A DNA stretch of 32,229 nt from an uncultured Pseudomonadota bacterium (lineage in GTDB: Bacteria > Pseudomonadota > Gammaproteobacteria > Xanthomonadales > Ahniellaceae): positions 1 through 32,229 of the forward strand of contig CALKUS010000171.1 of assembly GCA_937996755.1 (NCBI GenBank), given 5' to 3'. The notes beneath the pieces were generated by a model. It made no database searches. It had not been told where the DNA came from and worked only from the letters and a program-made list of their open reading frames with translations. The position numbers and the translations under genes are program-made. Below, piece by piece: positions 1 through 9,500 of the stretch (the first letter of the stretch is position 1; every line of letters begins with the position of its first letter).

Positions 1-132
1 GGGCGCGCGCTCGGGTGCGCGCGCGCGCGAGGACGGCGGCGACCCGGGCGCGAGCGGCGTGGACTCGCGCCAGGCGAGCACGGCGAGCACCACGGCCGCG
101 AGGCCGGTGAGCAGCGGACGGGAGGGACGCAT
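1..132 (-). CDS. Start of an unknown exported or membrane-anchored protein (partial, runs off left edge)
   Basis: An ATG on the minus strand opens a reading frame of 44 codons without a stop up to the window edge. The N-terminus has two Arg in its first five residues, then a hydrophobic stretch (about residues 7-20, Leu/Ala/Val rich), then a Pro/Ser/Arg/Ala-rich segment. This looks like a signal peptide or a single membrane anchor followed by a low-complexity linker. The start lies 4 nt after the stop of the preceding ORF, so the two are probably co-transcribed and translationally coupled; no good Shine-Dalgarno sequence is seen. I do not recognise the family, and the visible part is too short to assign a function. 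Confidence 0.45.
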   Translation of the reverse strand, partial: MRPSRPLLTGLAAVVLAVLAWRESTPLAPGSPPSSRARAPERAP

Positions 133-136
133 CGGG

Positions 137-892
137 TCAGACGGGTACCGCAGCCGGGTTGTACGTCATGATACCGAGGGATTCGGCGCTGACGTGACGT
201 CCCGGCTGGAAATTCTCGCTGCGACCCGAATGATAGGTGCGCGCCGTCTCGCGCGACTGCTGCATGACCCAGGTGGTGCGTGACTGGCGTGCCTCGACGT
301 AGCGCCGCAGCGCCTCGTCGACCGAGCCGGCCGCGTCGAAGGCGCGCGCCAGCAGCATCGCATCCTCGATGCCCATCGCCGCGCCCTGGCCGAGGAACGG
401 CAGCATCGGGTGCGCGGCGTCGCCGAGCAGCGTCACCGCGCCCTCGCTCCAGCGCTCGCGGACGTTGCGGTCGAACAAGCCCCACTTGAAGAGGTTCTCC
501 GGCGGCGTCGCGGCGATCAACTCGCGGACCGGCGCGTTGTACTCCCCGAAACGCTCCAGCACGTCCTCGAGGCGCGAGCCCACGTAGCAGGCAGTCACTT
601 CGGCAACGCGCGCGTCGCGGTAGCAAAGGATGTGCGCGGACGGATCGGGCTGGCCCGTGAGCTCGTCGTGGAACGTGTACGAGAGCTTGAGCTCGAGCGT
701 GTACGGATGTTTCGCGATCACGTCGAGCTGCACGTCGAGACCGTCGCCGACGCTCGAGACGTAGCGGCCGCAATCGAGGCGATCGGGTGAGAACAGGTTC
801 ACGAGGCGCCAGTAGTTCTCGCCGTACACGCCCATGAGCCACGCGAAGCGTCCGCGTGCGGCGTGTTCCCTGTTGATCGTGATGTGCGACAT
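137..892 (-). CDS. Chimeric ORF: DUF1249 N-half fused to C-terminal half of an FAD-dependent monooxygenase
   Basis: This is a 251-residue ORF starting at ATG 892 with an AAGG Shine-Dalgarno just upstream; the reading frame is open further upstream, but without support. Residues 1 to about 112 resemble DUF1249 (YqiB-like) proteins: an N-terminal RFAWLM..YGENYWRL segment and the GQPDPSAH..YRDARVAEV core. From about residue 113 the sequence becomes the C-terminal half of a class A flavin monooxygenase (salicylate or 3-hydroxybenzoate hydroxylase type). This part has KWGLFDR and the FAD-binding GDAAHPMLPFLGQGAAMGIED motif at residues 158-177. The N-terminal FAD Rossmann motif (GxGxxG) and most of the substrate domain are missing, and so is the C-terminal third of DUF1249. 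The product is therefore unlikely to be a working hydroxylase. It may be a deletion fusion or an assembly chimera; the domain assignments are by eye. Confidence 0.7.
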   Translation of the reverse strand: MSHITINREHAARGRFAWLMGVYGENYWRLVNLFSPDRLDCGRYVSSVGDGLDVQLDVIAKHPYTLELKLSYTFHDELTGQPDPSAHILCYRDARVAEVTACYVGSRLEDVLERFGEYNAPVRELIAATPPENLFKWGLFDRNVRERWSEGAVTLLGDAAHPMLPFLGQGAAMGIEDAMLLARAFDAAGSVDEALRRYVEARQSRTTWVMQQSRETARTYHSGRSENFQPGRHVSAESLGIMTYNPAAVPV

Positions 893-1036
893 GCCTTGGA
901 CTATAACACCGGGGTCAAGGCCGGCCAGACTGTCGAAACTCCCGCGATTTCCACTAGAATCAAGTTCCCTTCGCACCGTTCCGCGATGCGTGCGTGACAC
1001 GCGCGGAAATCGTTCGTACCCCGTGAGTCAGGGGGT

Positions 1037-1061
1037 GACTGCGTCGCCACGCGACGCAGTC
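1037..1061. terminator. Perfect 11-bp hairpin downstream of ppsR
   Basis: GACTGCGTCGC and its exact reverse complement are separated by three bases and flanked on both sides by runs of five G. The hairpin lies 57 nt after the ppsR stop and 145 nt before the next start on the same strand, a fitting place for a transcription end. No T-run follows on either strand, so intrinsic termination is uncertain. Confidence 0.4.
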
Positions 1062-1117
1062 GGGGGTGTGGAGATGCAGGCGTTCGTGAAGCACCGCGGT
1101 CTGCGCTGCCCGGTGCA

Positions 1118-1933
1118 TCAGAACAGATGCTTCTCGATCCCCAGGGCTGCGAGCACCTTGCTGCCGATCTCCTCGATCGACGTATTGGTCGTCGACAACA
1201 TCGGGATGCGCTCGCGCTTCAGCAGCTTCTCCGCCGCGGCCACTTCCCAGCGGCACTGCTCCATCGTCGCGTACTTCGAATCCGGTCGGCGCTGCTGGCG
1301 CACCTGCTGCAGTCGCGCGGGATCGATCGTGAGGCCGTAGAGCTTCTTCCGGTGCGGCTGCAGTTTCGACGGCAGCTCCTGGCGCTGCAGGTCGTCCTCG
1401 GTGAGCGGATAGTTCGCCGCGCTCACGCCGAAGTGCAGCGCCATGTACAGGCAGGTAGGCGTCTTGCCCGAGCGCGACACGCCGACGAGGATCACCTCGG
1501 CGTCGTTGTAGTTCATGTCGATGCCGTCGTCGTGCGACAGCGCGAAGTTCGTCGCGTTGATGCGCTGCTCGTACTCCGCGAAGTTCACGAGTCCGTGCGC
1601 CTGCCCGACTCGCGACGAGCGCTTGGTCTGCAGCTCGTTCTCGAGCGGCGCGATGAATGGCGCGAACACGTCGAGGATCAGCGCGCCCGAGCTCGCGAGG
1701 ATCTCGCAGAGATGCTGGTCCATCACCGTGTTCACGACGATCGGTCGCGCGCCGGTGATCGCCTGGGCGTTGCGGACGCGCGCAACGGCCGCATGCGCCT
1801 TCTCCTCGTTGTCGACGAACGGGATGCGCCAGGCGTCGAACTCGATGCCCTCGAACTGCGTCAGGACGCTGTGCCCGATGGTTTCGGCGGTGATGCCGGT
1901 GCCGTCCGAGATGTAGAAGATCGTGCGGCGCAT
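1118..1933 (-). CDS. ppsR: PEP synthase regulatory protein (bifunctional kinase/pyrophosphorylase)
   Basis: The 271-residue product matches the DUF299/PpsR family along its full length. The N-terminus has the family signature FYISDGTGITAETIG (residues 6-20), and residues 151-158 form the P-loop GVSRSGKT. In E. coli, PpsR inactivates PEP synthase by ADP-dependent phosphorylation of a threonine beside the catalytic histidine, and reactivates it by phosphate-dependent removal that yields pyrophosphate. It is cytosolic. The gene is divergent from ppsA, its target, with 211 bp between the two starts, so they may share a control region. The ATG at 1933 gives the usual N-terminus and length; the Shine-Dalgarno is weak. 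No key residue is missing. Confidence 0.96.
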   Translation of the reverse strand: MRRTIFYISDGTGITAETIGHSVLTQFEGIEFDAWRIPFVDNEEKAHAAVARVRNAQAITGARPIVVNTVMDQHLCEILASSGALILDVFAPFIAPLENELQTKRSSRVGQAHGLVNFAEYEQRINATNFALSHDDGIDMNYNDAEVILVGVSRSGKTPTCLYMALHFGVSAANYPLTEDDLQRQELPSKLQPHRKKLYGLTIDPARLQQVRQQRRPDSKYATMEQCRWEVAAAEKLLKRERIPMLSTTNTSIEEIGSKVLAALGIEKHLF

Positions 1934-2144
1934 GGACCCAGGGTTCCGAAGCCTGCATCCGAGCGTAACAGGGACTTCCGGCGCGCGGCCGCCGGCGGGT
2001 GGCGTGGACGGAACGCACCGCCCCGGCCGATCGCGGCCGCCTCGCCGCCCCGAACCGGTTGTTTCGCCTACCCGAACCTAGGATCATGCGCGCCTTCGCG
2101 CCGCCCGGCTCCCGGGCGCGCATCCCGCCTTTTTCGGAGCTTCC

Positions 2145-4484
<2,340 letters not shown>

Positions 4485-4514
<30 letters not shown>

Positions 4515-4682
4515 TCCGGGTTGCTCGCGGTCCGCGCTGTTTGGCGCAGGTTGCGCCTGGCCCGCAAGAAAGCTCGGTAGGCCGGGTTGCGCGAGGTCCG
4601 CGCTGTTTGTCGCAGGTCGCGCCTCGTCCGCAGGAAAGTGGAGTAGCCCGAAACGTCGCAGTACGCCGTTTCGGCACACAAC
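4485..4682. repeat. 66-bp tandem repeat, about three copies, beginning inside the ppsA 3' end
   Basis: Unit starts are at 4485, 4551 and 4617, exactly 66 bp apart. Units 1 and 2 are nearly identical: both begin TTGCGCCTGGCCCGCAAGAA and both carry CCGGGTTGC followed by GTCCGCGCTGTTTG. Unit 3 keeps the start (TCGCGCCTCGTCCGCAGGAA) and then decays. The first 30 bases of unit 1 are the last ppsA codons plus the stop. The later copies are therefore duplications of the gene tail together with a GTAG-CCGGGTTGCGCG-like intergenic sequence. The rest of the gap to 4772 shows nothing else apart from the Shine-Dalgarno of the next gene. Confidence 0.85.
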
Positions 4683-4772
4683 GCCATACCCAAATCTGCG
4701 TATTGCGCGGCCGGTTCACCGGAGTAGCGTCCCGCTCGCCGCCGTCCCGGCGGCACCTATGGGAGTGGGGCC

Positions 4773-5210
4773 ATGAAGCGCAGCACCGCATTGTTGTGTG
4801 GTCTAGTCGCGTTCCTCGCGTTCCCGGTCGCGGCCCAGGACCGCGACTACACGGAAGGGCCGGTCATGCAGGTGGCGGCCATCAAGATCCAGCAGGGTCA
4901 TTTCGACGAGTACATGGCCTATCTCAAGTCGAGCTGGACGAAGGAACAGCAGGCGCTCAAGGACGCGAAGATCATCCTCGACTTCGGCATCTACGCCACG
5001 ACGGCGCGCACGCCGAACGATCCCGACCTGTACCTGACGACGACCTACGCGAACTGGGCCGCGCTGGACGGGCTCGACGCTCGCTCCGACCCGGTGATCG
5101 CGAAGGCGCTCGGCACCACGCGTGCGCAGGACGCGAAGGGCACGGCGGACCGCAACGCCTACCGCACGATCCTCGGCGTCGAGACGATCCAGCAGCTCAA
5201 CATCAAGTAG
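4773..5210 (+). CDS. Small predicted periplasmic protein of unknown function
   Basis: The 145-residue protein has a clear Sec signal peptide: MKR, a hydrophobic core over residues 6-19, and a VAA-Q cleavage site near residue 21. The mature part of about 124 residues is charged and soluble-looking. Its start (PVMQVAAIKIQQGHFDEYMAYLK) resembles the first strand and helix of ferredoxin-like dimeric alpha-beta barrels (NIPSNAP/ABM type), where a strand is followed by a helix with a conserved Tyr; this is a guess from pattern. No catalytic motif or cysteine is seen in the mature region. GGGAGTGGGG lies just before the ATG. The gene stands alone between the ppsA repeat and a strong hairpin, so it is probably monocistronic. 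Confidence 0.8.
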   Translation: MKRSTALLCGLVAFLAFPVAAQDRDYTEGPVMQVAAIKIQQGHFDEYMAYLKSSWTKEQQALKDAKIILDFGIYATTARTPNDPDLYLTTTYANWAALDGLDARSDPVIAKALGTTRAQDAKGTADRNAYRTILGVETIQQLNIK

Positions 5211-5211
5211 T

Positions 5212-5260
5212 CATTTCGCGCGAATAGCGGTCGCCCTATCGGCGACCGCTGCGCGAAATG
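5212..5260. terminator. Long two-part hairpin between convergent genes
   Basis: The outer arms CATTTCGCGC (5212-5221) and GCGCGAAATG (5251-5260) pair exactly. After a 4-nt one-sided bulge the inner arms AGCGGTCGCC and GGCGACCGCT pair exactly around a 5-nt loop. The hairpin begins 1 nt after the stop of the periplasmic-protein gene and lies before the convergent desaturase gene. It probably ends transcription from the left; no T-run is present. Confidence 0.65.
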
Positions 5261-5301
5261 GCTGAGGACAGGATGTCCGATGGTGCGGCCATCGAAGCGA
5301 A

Positions 5302-5323
5302 CCGGCGCCATGGATGGCGCCGG
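5302..5323. terminator. Hairpin downstream of the desaturase gene
   Basis: CCGGCGCCA and TGGCGCCGG form a perfect 9-bp stem with a 4-nt loop. It lies 31 nt after the desaturase stop on the minus strand. A weaker stem (CGATGG/CCATCG, near 5279-5295) is adjacent. Together with the hairpin at 5212-5260 it fills the 144-bp gap between the two convergent genes. There is no T-run. Confidence 0.4.
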
Positions 5324-5354
5324 CGGCCGCTTCCGGCGGTGACTCGCGAGGTGC

Positions 5355-6467
5355 TCAGGCAGCTTCCGGCCGGCTCATGCGCCGCACCCACTTGAAGTGC
5401 GACACGATGCCGCGCCAGAAGCTGCGGTGTTCCCGGTAACGCACGTCGAATTCGCGGCAGGTCGATTCCACGACGCGCGACAGCGCCGGATAGTGGATGT
5501 GGCAGACGCGCGGGAACAGGTGGTGCTCGATCTGGAAATTGAGCCCGCCCATGTACCAGCACAGGATCCGGCTGCGGCGCGCGAAATTCACGGTCGATTC
5601 GACCTGATGGATCGCCCAGGCGTTATCCACTTCGGCACCGTCCGGCTCGGGCTCGAACTTCGCCTCTTCGACGGCGTGCGCGAGCTGGAAGACGATGGCG
5701 AGCAGCAGGCCGGTGATCGCCATGCTCAACGCGTAGAACCCGAGCACGACCCAGAACGAGTGGAAGACCAGCGGGATGCCGAAGGCGAGCGTGAGGAACA
5801 CGAGCTTGCCGGCAACCAGGTTGACGAGCGCCCAGCCCTTCGGCCGCGGGAACTTCAGCGTGCCGGCATCGCCGGCGATGAGGTCGCGGAAATCGCCCCA
5901 CAGCTGCCAGCGGATGGTCATGATCCCGTACATGAGCCAGATGTACCAATGCTGCCAGCGCTGCCAGGCGCGCAGCTTCTGGTAGGGCGCGAGCCGCGCA
6001 ACGGCGCCGAGGTCCATGTCGGCGTCGTAGGCCTGGATGTTCGTGTACGCGTGGTGGAAGACCGAGTGCTTCCAGCGCCAGATGTACGAGCTGCCGCCGA
6101 CGAGGTCGAGGCTCATCGCCATCGCGGTATTCACCCACTGGCGATCGGAATACGCCTTGTGGCCGCCGTCGTGCTGGATGTTGAAGCCGATGGCCCCGGT
6201 GGCGAGCGCGAGCGACACGGCGAGCGGGAACGCTTCCCACCACGAGTCGGCCCAGAACACGAGCAGCGCGTACGACGCCGCGAACCATGCGGCGATGATC
6301 GCGGTCTTCAGGTACATCTGCCAGCAATCGCGCGGGCGCTTGCCCGTGCTGCGGAAGAACTCGTCCACGCGTGCGCGCAGGACTTTCTGGAAGTCCGTGC
6401 TGCCGGTGAATTTCAACTTCGTCGCCGAGCCGATTTCCCGGCCCTTCGCTGGCTGCGTGTCCTGCAT
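5355..6467 (-). CDS. Membrane fatty-acid desaturase with QIEHH third histidine box
   Basis: The 370-residue integral-membrane di-iron desaturase carries all three histidine boxes: HDGGH (99-103), HSVFHH (134-139) and QIEHH (312-316). Hydrophobic spans lie near residues 54-72, 80-97, 218-240 and 242-265. The Gln in the third box is the signature of front-end (delta-5/6/8-like) acyl-lipid desaturases, but the cytochrome b5 domain found in many eukaryotic members is absent. Electrons would therefore come from a separate ferredoxin or reductase, and the exact double-bond position cannot be told. AGGAG lies about 7 nt before ATG 6467, which decides the start although the frame is open well upstream. 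It follows orn on the same strand, with a terminator between them, so it probably has its own promoter. Confidence 0.9.
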   Translation of the reverse strand: MQDTQPAKGREIGSATKLKFTGSTDFQKVLRARVDEFFRSTGKRPRDCWQMYLKTAIIAAWFAASYALLVFWADSWWEAFPLAVSLALATGAIGFNIQHDGGHKAYSDRQWVNTAMAMSLDLVGGSSYIWRWKHSVFHHAYTNIQAYDADMDLGAVARLAPYQKLRAWQRWQHWYIWLMYGIMTIRWQLWGDFRDLIAGDAGTLKFPRPKGWALVNLVAGKLVFLTLAFGIPLVFHSFWVVLGFYALSMAITGLLLAIVFQLAHAVEEAKFEPEPDGAEVDNAWAIHQVESTVNFARRSRILCWYMGGLNFQIEHHLFPRVCHIHYPALSRVVESTCREFDVRYREHRSFWRGIVSHFKWVRRMSRPEAA

Positions 6468-6579
6468 GAAAGCTCCTGCCTGGCGTTCCGGGCAGGCGTG
6501 CGCGGCTCGCGATGGCGAGTACCGGACGAGCGCCCTGCCCCAGGCGCGAATCGTACGCGAGCGCACGCGCCGGCCGCGT

Positions 6580-6602
6580 AAAAATCCCGTTCGATCCGGG
6601 AC
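6580..6602 (-). terminator. Rho-independent terminator after orn
   Basis: Read on the minus strand, TCCCG, a 7-nt loop and CGGGA are followed at once by TTTTT. It starts about 12 nt after the orn stop. The stem is short (5-6 bp) but the T-run is well placed. Confidence 0.6.
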
Positions 6603-6613
6603 CGTTCCGCTGC

Positions 6614-7195
6614 TCAGGGCGCGGGCGACCCGCCGAGCCGACCCATGAACGTCCGGTAGAAGCGCAGCTCCGCGATCGAATCGCGTGTGTCGGACAAGGC
6701 CGTGTGCGCGCTGTCCTTGCTGAAGCCCTTGCAGACATCGGGCGCCCATCGGCGCGCCAGCTCCTTGACGGTCGAGACGTCGAGGTTGCGGTAGTGGAAG
6801 TAGCGCTCGAGCGTGGGCATGACGCGCGCGAGGAAGCGCCGGTCCTGGCAGATCGAATTGCCGCACATCGGAGACTTGCCCGCCGGCACGTGCTGCGCGA
6901 GGAACGCGAGCGTCGCGGCTTCCGCCTCGGCCATGCCGACGCGCGAATCGACGACGCGCTGCCACAGGCCCGACTTCCTGTGCTGGTTCCGGTTCCAGTC
7001 GTCCATCGCCTCGAGACGTTCGACGGGATGCGCGATCGCGAACTCGGGCCCTTCCGCGATGACGCGCAGCTCCTTGTCCGTGACGATCGTGGCGATCTCC
7101 AGGACGGAGTCGTTGGCGCAATCGAGCCCGGTCATCTCGAGGTCGATCCAGATCAGGTTCTCTTCGTTCGGGGCCGGCGGCTGCGCTTCGCTCAT
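6614..7195 (-). CDS. orn: Oligoribonuclease
   Basis: The DEDDh 3'-5' exoribonuclease degrades di- to pentanucleotides left by other nucleases, including the pGpG product of cyclic-di-GMP breakdown, in the cytosol. The first acidic pair is in WIDLEMTGL (Asp18, Glu20). The C-terminal HTALSDTRDSI supplies the catalytic His and last Asp. MCGNSICQDRRFL and KELARRWAP are also typical. Length is 193 residues from the ATG at 7195, close to the usual 180-200. A second in-frame ATG at 7207 adds four residues; neither start has a clear Shine-Dalgarno. It lies 64 nt downstream of tadA in the guaB-guaA-tadA-orn run. Confidence 0.96.
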   Translation of the reverse strand: MSEAQPPAPNEENLIWIDLEMTGLDCANDSVLEIATIVTDKELRVIAEGPEFAIAHPVERLEAMDDWNRNQHRKSGLWQRVVDSRVGMAEAEAATLAFLAQHVPAGKSPMCGNSICQDRRFLARVMPTLERYFHYRNLDVSTVKELARRWAPDVCKGFSKDSAHTALSDTRDSIAELRFYRTFMGRLGGSPAP

Positions 7196-7259
7196 GCCGG
7201 CGAACATAGACGATTTGCCGCACGGGCGTCGATGCGCGCCGCCGCAATTTCCGAGGCCC

Positions 7260-7709
7260 TCAGCCCTTGCCGCGCTTGCGCCGGAAGTACTCGGTGAGCA
7301 TCGGGCCGGCCTCTTCGGCGAGCAGGCCGCCCTCGACCGCGATGCGGTGGTTGTGGCGGTCGCTGCCGAGCAGGTCGAACACGCTGCCGGCGGCGCCGGT
7401 CTTCGGGTCGCTGGCGGCGTAGACGACGCGCGCGATGCGCGCGTGCACGAGTGCCATCGCGCACATCGCGCACGGCTCCAGCGTGACGTACAACGTGGCG
7501 CCCGGCAGGCGGTAGTTGGACACGCGCTGGCCGGCCGCGCGCAGTGCGACGATCTCGGCGTGTGCGCTCGGGTCGCTCAGCGTGATGTTGCGGTTCCAGC
7601 CCTCGCCGAGCACTTCACCGTCGCGCACGAGCACGGCACCGACCGGCACCTCGTCCTCGGCGTGCGCGCCCTGCGCGGCGAGCTCGAGCGCGCGCCGCAT
7701 CCAGGCCAC
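7260..7709 (-). CDS. tadA: tRNA-specific adenosine deaminase
   Basis: This zinc-dependent deaminase converts A34 to inosine in the anticodon of tRNA-Arg(ACG) and is essential in most bacteria. The zinc and catalytic motifs are complete: HAEIVAL (His and the proton-shuttling Glu) and PCAMC (two zinc Cys). WMRRALELA at the start and NYRLPGATLYVTLEPC in the middle are typical. The start is uncertain. GTG 7709 gives MAWMRRALEL, which keeps the Trp seen in E. coli TadA and lies just after the guaA stop (7720). ATG 7700 and an ATG at 7763 inside guaA are alternatives; the latter would overlap guaA by 44 nt with sequence that looks like a guaA shadow. It is probably co-transcribed with guaA. Confidence 0.93.
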   Translation of the reverse strand: MAWMRRALELAAQGAHAEDEVPVGAVLVRDGEVLGEGWNRNITLSDPSAHAEIVALRAAGQRVSNYRLPGATLYVTLEPCAMCAMALVHARIARVVYAASDPKTGAAGSVFDLLGSDRHNHRIAVEGGLLAEEAGPMLTEYFRRKRGKG

Positions 7710-7719
7710 GTCGTCGCCG

Positions 7720-9378
7720 CTATTCCCACTCGATGGTCGCGGGGGGCTTGCCACTGATGTCATAAACCACGCGAGAAACGCCACGCAACTCATTGATGAT
7801 ACGGGATGAAACCTGCCCCAGGAAATCGTACGGCAGGTGCGCCCAGTGCGCCGTCATGAAGTCGACCGTTTCCACGGCGCGCAGCGCGATCACGTGCTCG
7901 TAGGCGCGCGCATCGCCCACCACGCCGACCGACTTCACCGGCAGGAACACCGCGAACGCCTGGCTCACCTTGTCGTAGAGGTCGTGCTTGCGCAGCTCCT
8001 CGATGAAGATGTGGTCGGCCTGCGCGAGCAGCTCCGCGTGCTCGCGCTTCACCTCGCCGAGGATGCGCACGCCGAGGCCGGGGCCGGGGAACGGATGCCG
8101 GTAGACCATCTCGCGCGGCAGGCCGAGCTCGACGCCGAGCCGGCGCACCTCGTCCTTGAACAACTCGCGCAGCGGCTCGAGCAGTTTCAGGTGCATGCGC
8201 TCCGGCAGGCCGCCCACGTTGTGGTGCGACTTGATGACGTGCGCCTTGCCGGTCTTGCTGCCGGCCGACTCGATGACGTCGGGGTAGATCGTCCCCTGTG
8301 CGAGCCACTTCACGCCGGTGAGCTTGTGCGCTTCCTGCTCGAAGATCTCGACGAACAGGCGGCCGATCACCTTGCGCTTCGCTTCCGGCTCGTCGATGCC
8401 GCGCAGCGCCGTGAAGTAGCGCTCGGCTGCGTCGACGCGGATCACGTTCACGCCCATGTGCTCGGCCATCGTGGCCATCACCTGGTCGCCCTCGTTCCAG
8501 CGCAGCAGGCCGGTGTCGACGAACACGCAGACGAGCTGGTCGCCGATCGCGCGCTCGAGCAGCGCGGCAACCACGGACGAGTCCACGCCGCCGGAGAGTC
8601 CGAGCAGCACCGTGTCCTTGCCGACTTGCGCGCGGATGCGCTCGACGGCGTCCTCGATGATGTTCGCCGCCGTCCACAGCGTGCGGCACCCGCAGATGTC
8701 CGTGACGAACGTGCGCAGCAGCTCCATGCCGCGGCGCGTGTGCGTGACCTCGGGATGGAACTGCACGCCGTACCAGCGGCGCGCCTCGTCGGCCATCGCG
8801 ACGATCGGCACGCTTTCGGTGGATGCGATGACGGAGAAGCCCGACGGCACCGTCGTGACGCGGTCGCCGTGGCTCATCCAGACGTCGAGCTCGAGCTTCT
8901 CGCCGGACTTAAGCGCGGGAGCTTCCGGAGCCTGCACCGCTGCACCCGATTGGCCGCCGATCCAGCTCTGCCCTTCGGACCAATGCTGCGGCGTCGCCGC
9001 GTCGCGAAGTGGATCGAACAGCGCGCAGGCCGCCCCGACGCCGACGCGCGCATAGCCGAACTCGCGATGGTGGCCGCCCTCGACCGTGCCGCCGAGCTGC
9101 GCGGCCATGGTCTGCATGCCGTAGCAGATGCCGAGGATCGGCAGCTTCGCGTCGTACACCTGTTGCGGAGCGCGCGGCGCGTCCGCTTCCGTCGTGGACT
9201 CCGGGCCGCCCGAGAGGATGATCCCCTTCGCGCCGAATTTCGCGATCTCGGACGCGTCGTGGTCCCAGGCCCAGATCTCGCAGTAGACCCCGATCTCGCG
9301 GATGCGCCGCGCGATCAGCTGCGTGTATTGCGCCCCGAAGTCGAGGATGAGGATCTTGTCTTGGTGGATATTCTGCAT
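7720..9378 (-). CDS. guaA: GMP synthase (glutamine-hydrolysing), with an extra loop in the amidotransferase domain
   Basis: The enzyme converts XMP, ATP and glutamine to GMP, the last step of guanine nucleotide synthesis. It has an N-terminal class I glutamine amidotransferase domain (nucleophile Cys85 in LGICYGMQ; His208 and Glu210 in QFHPEV), an ATP-pyrophosphatase domain (P-loop SGGVDSS, 262-268) and a C-terminal dimerisation domain ending in PPATIEWE. At 552 residues it is about 27 longer than E. coli GuaA. The excess lies between REFGYA and LDVWMSHGD (about residues 112-163), where an Ala/Gln/Trp-containing stretch enlarges a surface loop by about 28 residues. The gene follows guaB after 122 bp that hold an inverted repeat. 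Confidence 0.97.
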   Translation of the reverse strand: MQNIHQDKILILDFGAQYTQLIARRIREIGVYCEIWAWDHDASEIAKFGAKGIILSGGPESTTEADAPRAPQQVYDAKLPILGICYGMQTMAAQLGGTVEGGHHREFGYARVGVGAACALFDPLRDAATPQHWSEGQSWIGGQSGAAVQAPEAPALKSGEKLELDVWMSHGDRVTTVPSGFSVIASTESVPIVAMADEARRWYGVQFHPEVTHTRRGMELLRTFVTDICGCRTLWTAANIIEDAVERIRAQVGKDTVLLGLSGGVDSSVVAALLERAIGDQLVCVFVDTGLLRWNEGDQVMATMAEHMGVNVIRVDAAERYFTALRGIDEPEAKRKVIGRLFVEIFEQEAHKLTGVKWLAQGTIYPDVIESAGSKTGKAHVIKSHHNVGGLPERMHLKLLEPLRELFKDEVRRLGVELGLPREMVYRHPFPGPGLGVRILGEVKREHAELLAQADHIFIEELRKHDLYDKVSQAFAVFLPVKSVGVVGDARAYEHVIALRAVETVDFMTAHWAHLPYDFLGQVSSRIINELRGVSRVVYDISGKPPATIEWE

Positions 9379-9396
9379 GCGGGGCCGGTCGCCAGA

Positions 9397-9494
9397 GGGG
9401 CTAGGGGCTAGGGACTAGGGGCTAGGGAAAAGCGGTCTCCGCGAGCCAGCGGTCACACGCTCTTCCCTAACCCCTAGCCCCCAGTCCCTAGACC
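9397..9494. repeat. Imperfect inverted repeat of CTAGGG-type units between guaB and guaA
   Basis: The left arm (about 9397-9429) is built of GGGGCTAGGG and GGGACTAGGG units. The right arm (about 9463-9494) is its imperfect reverse complement, with CCCTAACCCCTAGCCCCC and AGTCCCTAG. They enclose a unique centre of about 33 bp. The element fills almost the whole guaB-guaA spacer, so it would form a long hairpin in a guaBA transcript. Confidence 0.75.
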
Positions 9495-9500
9495 CTGCTC

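Noticed and set aside
900..905. TATAGT box just upstream of the DUF1249 chimera start
   Set aside because: It is only 7 nt from the ATG and overlaps the Shine-Dalgarno area, and no -35 is at a usable distance.
1934..2144. Promoters in the ppsR-ppsA divergent gap
   Set aside because: TTGTTT and TAGGAT occur but at 14-bp spacing; no pair meets a reasonable standard on either strand.
7710..7763. Longer tadA start inside guaA
   Set aside because: The extra N-terminal residues look like an out-of-frame reading of the conserved GuaA C-terminus and have no Shine-Dalgarno.
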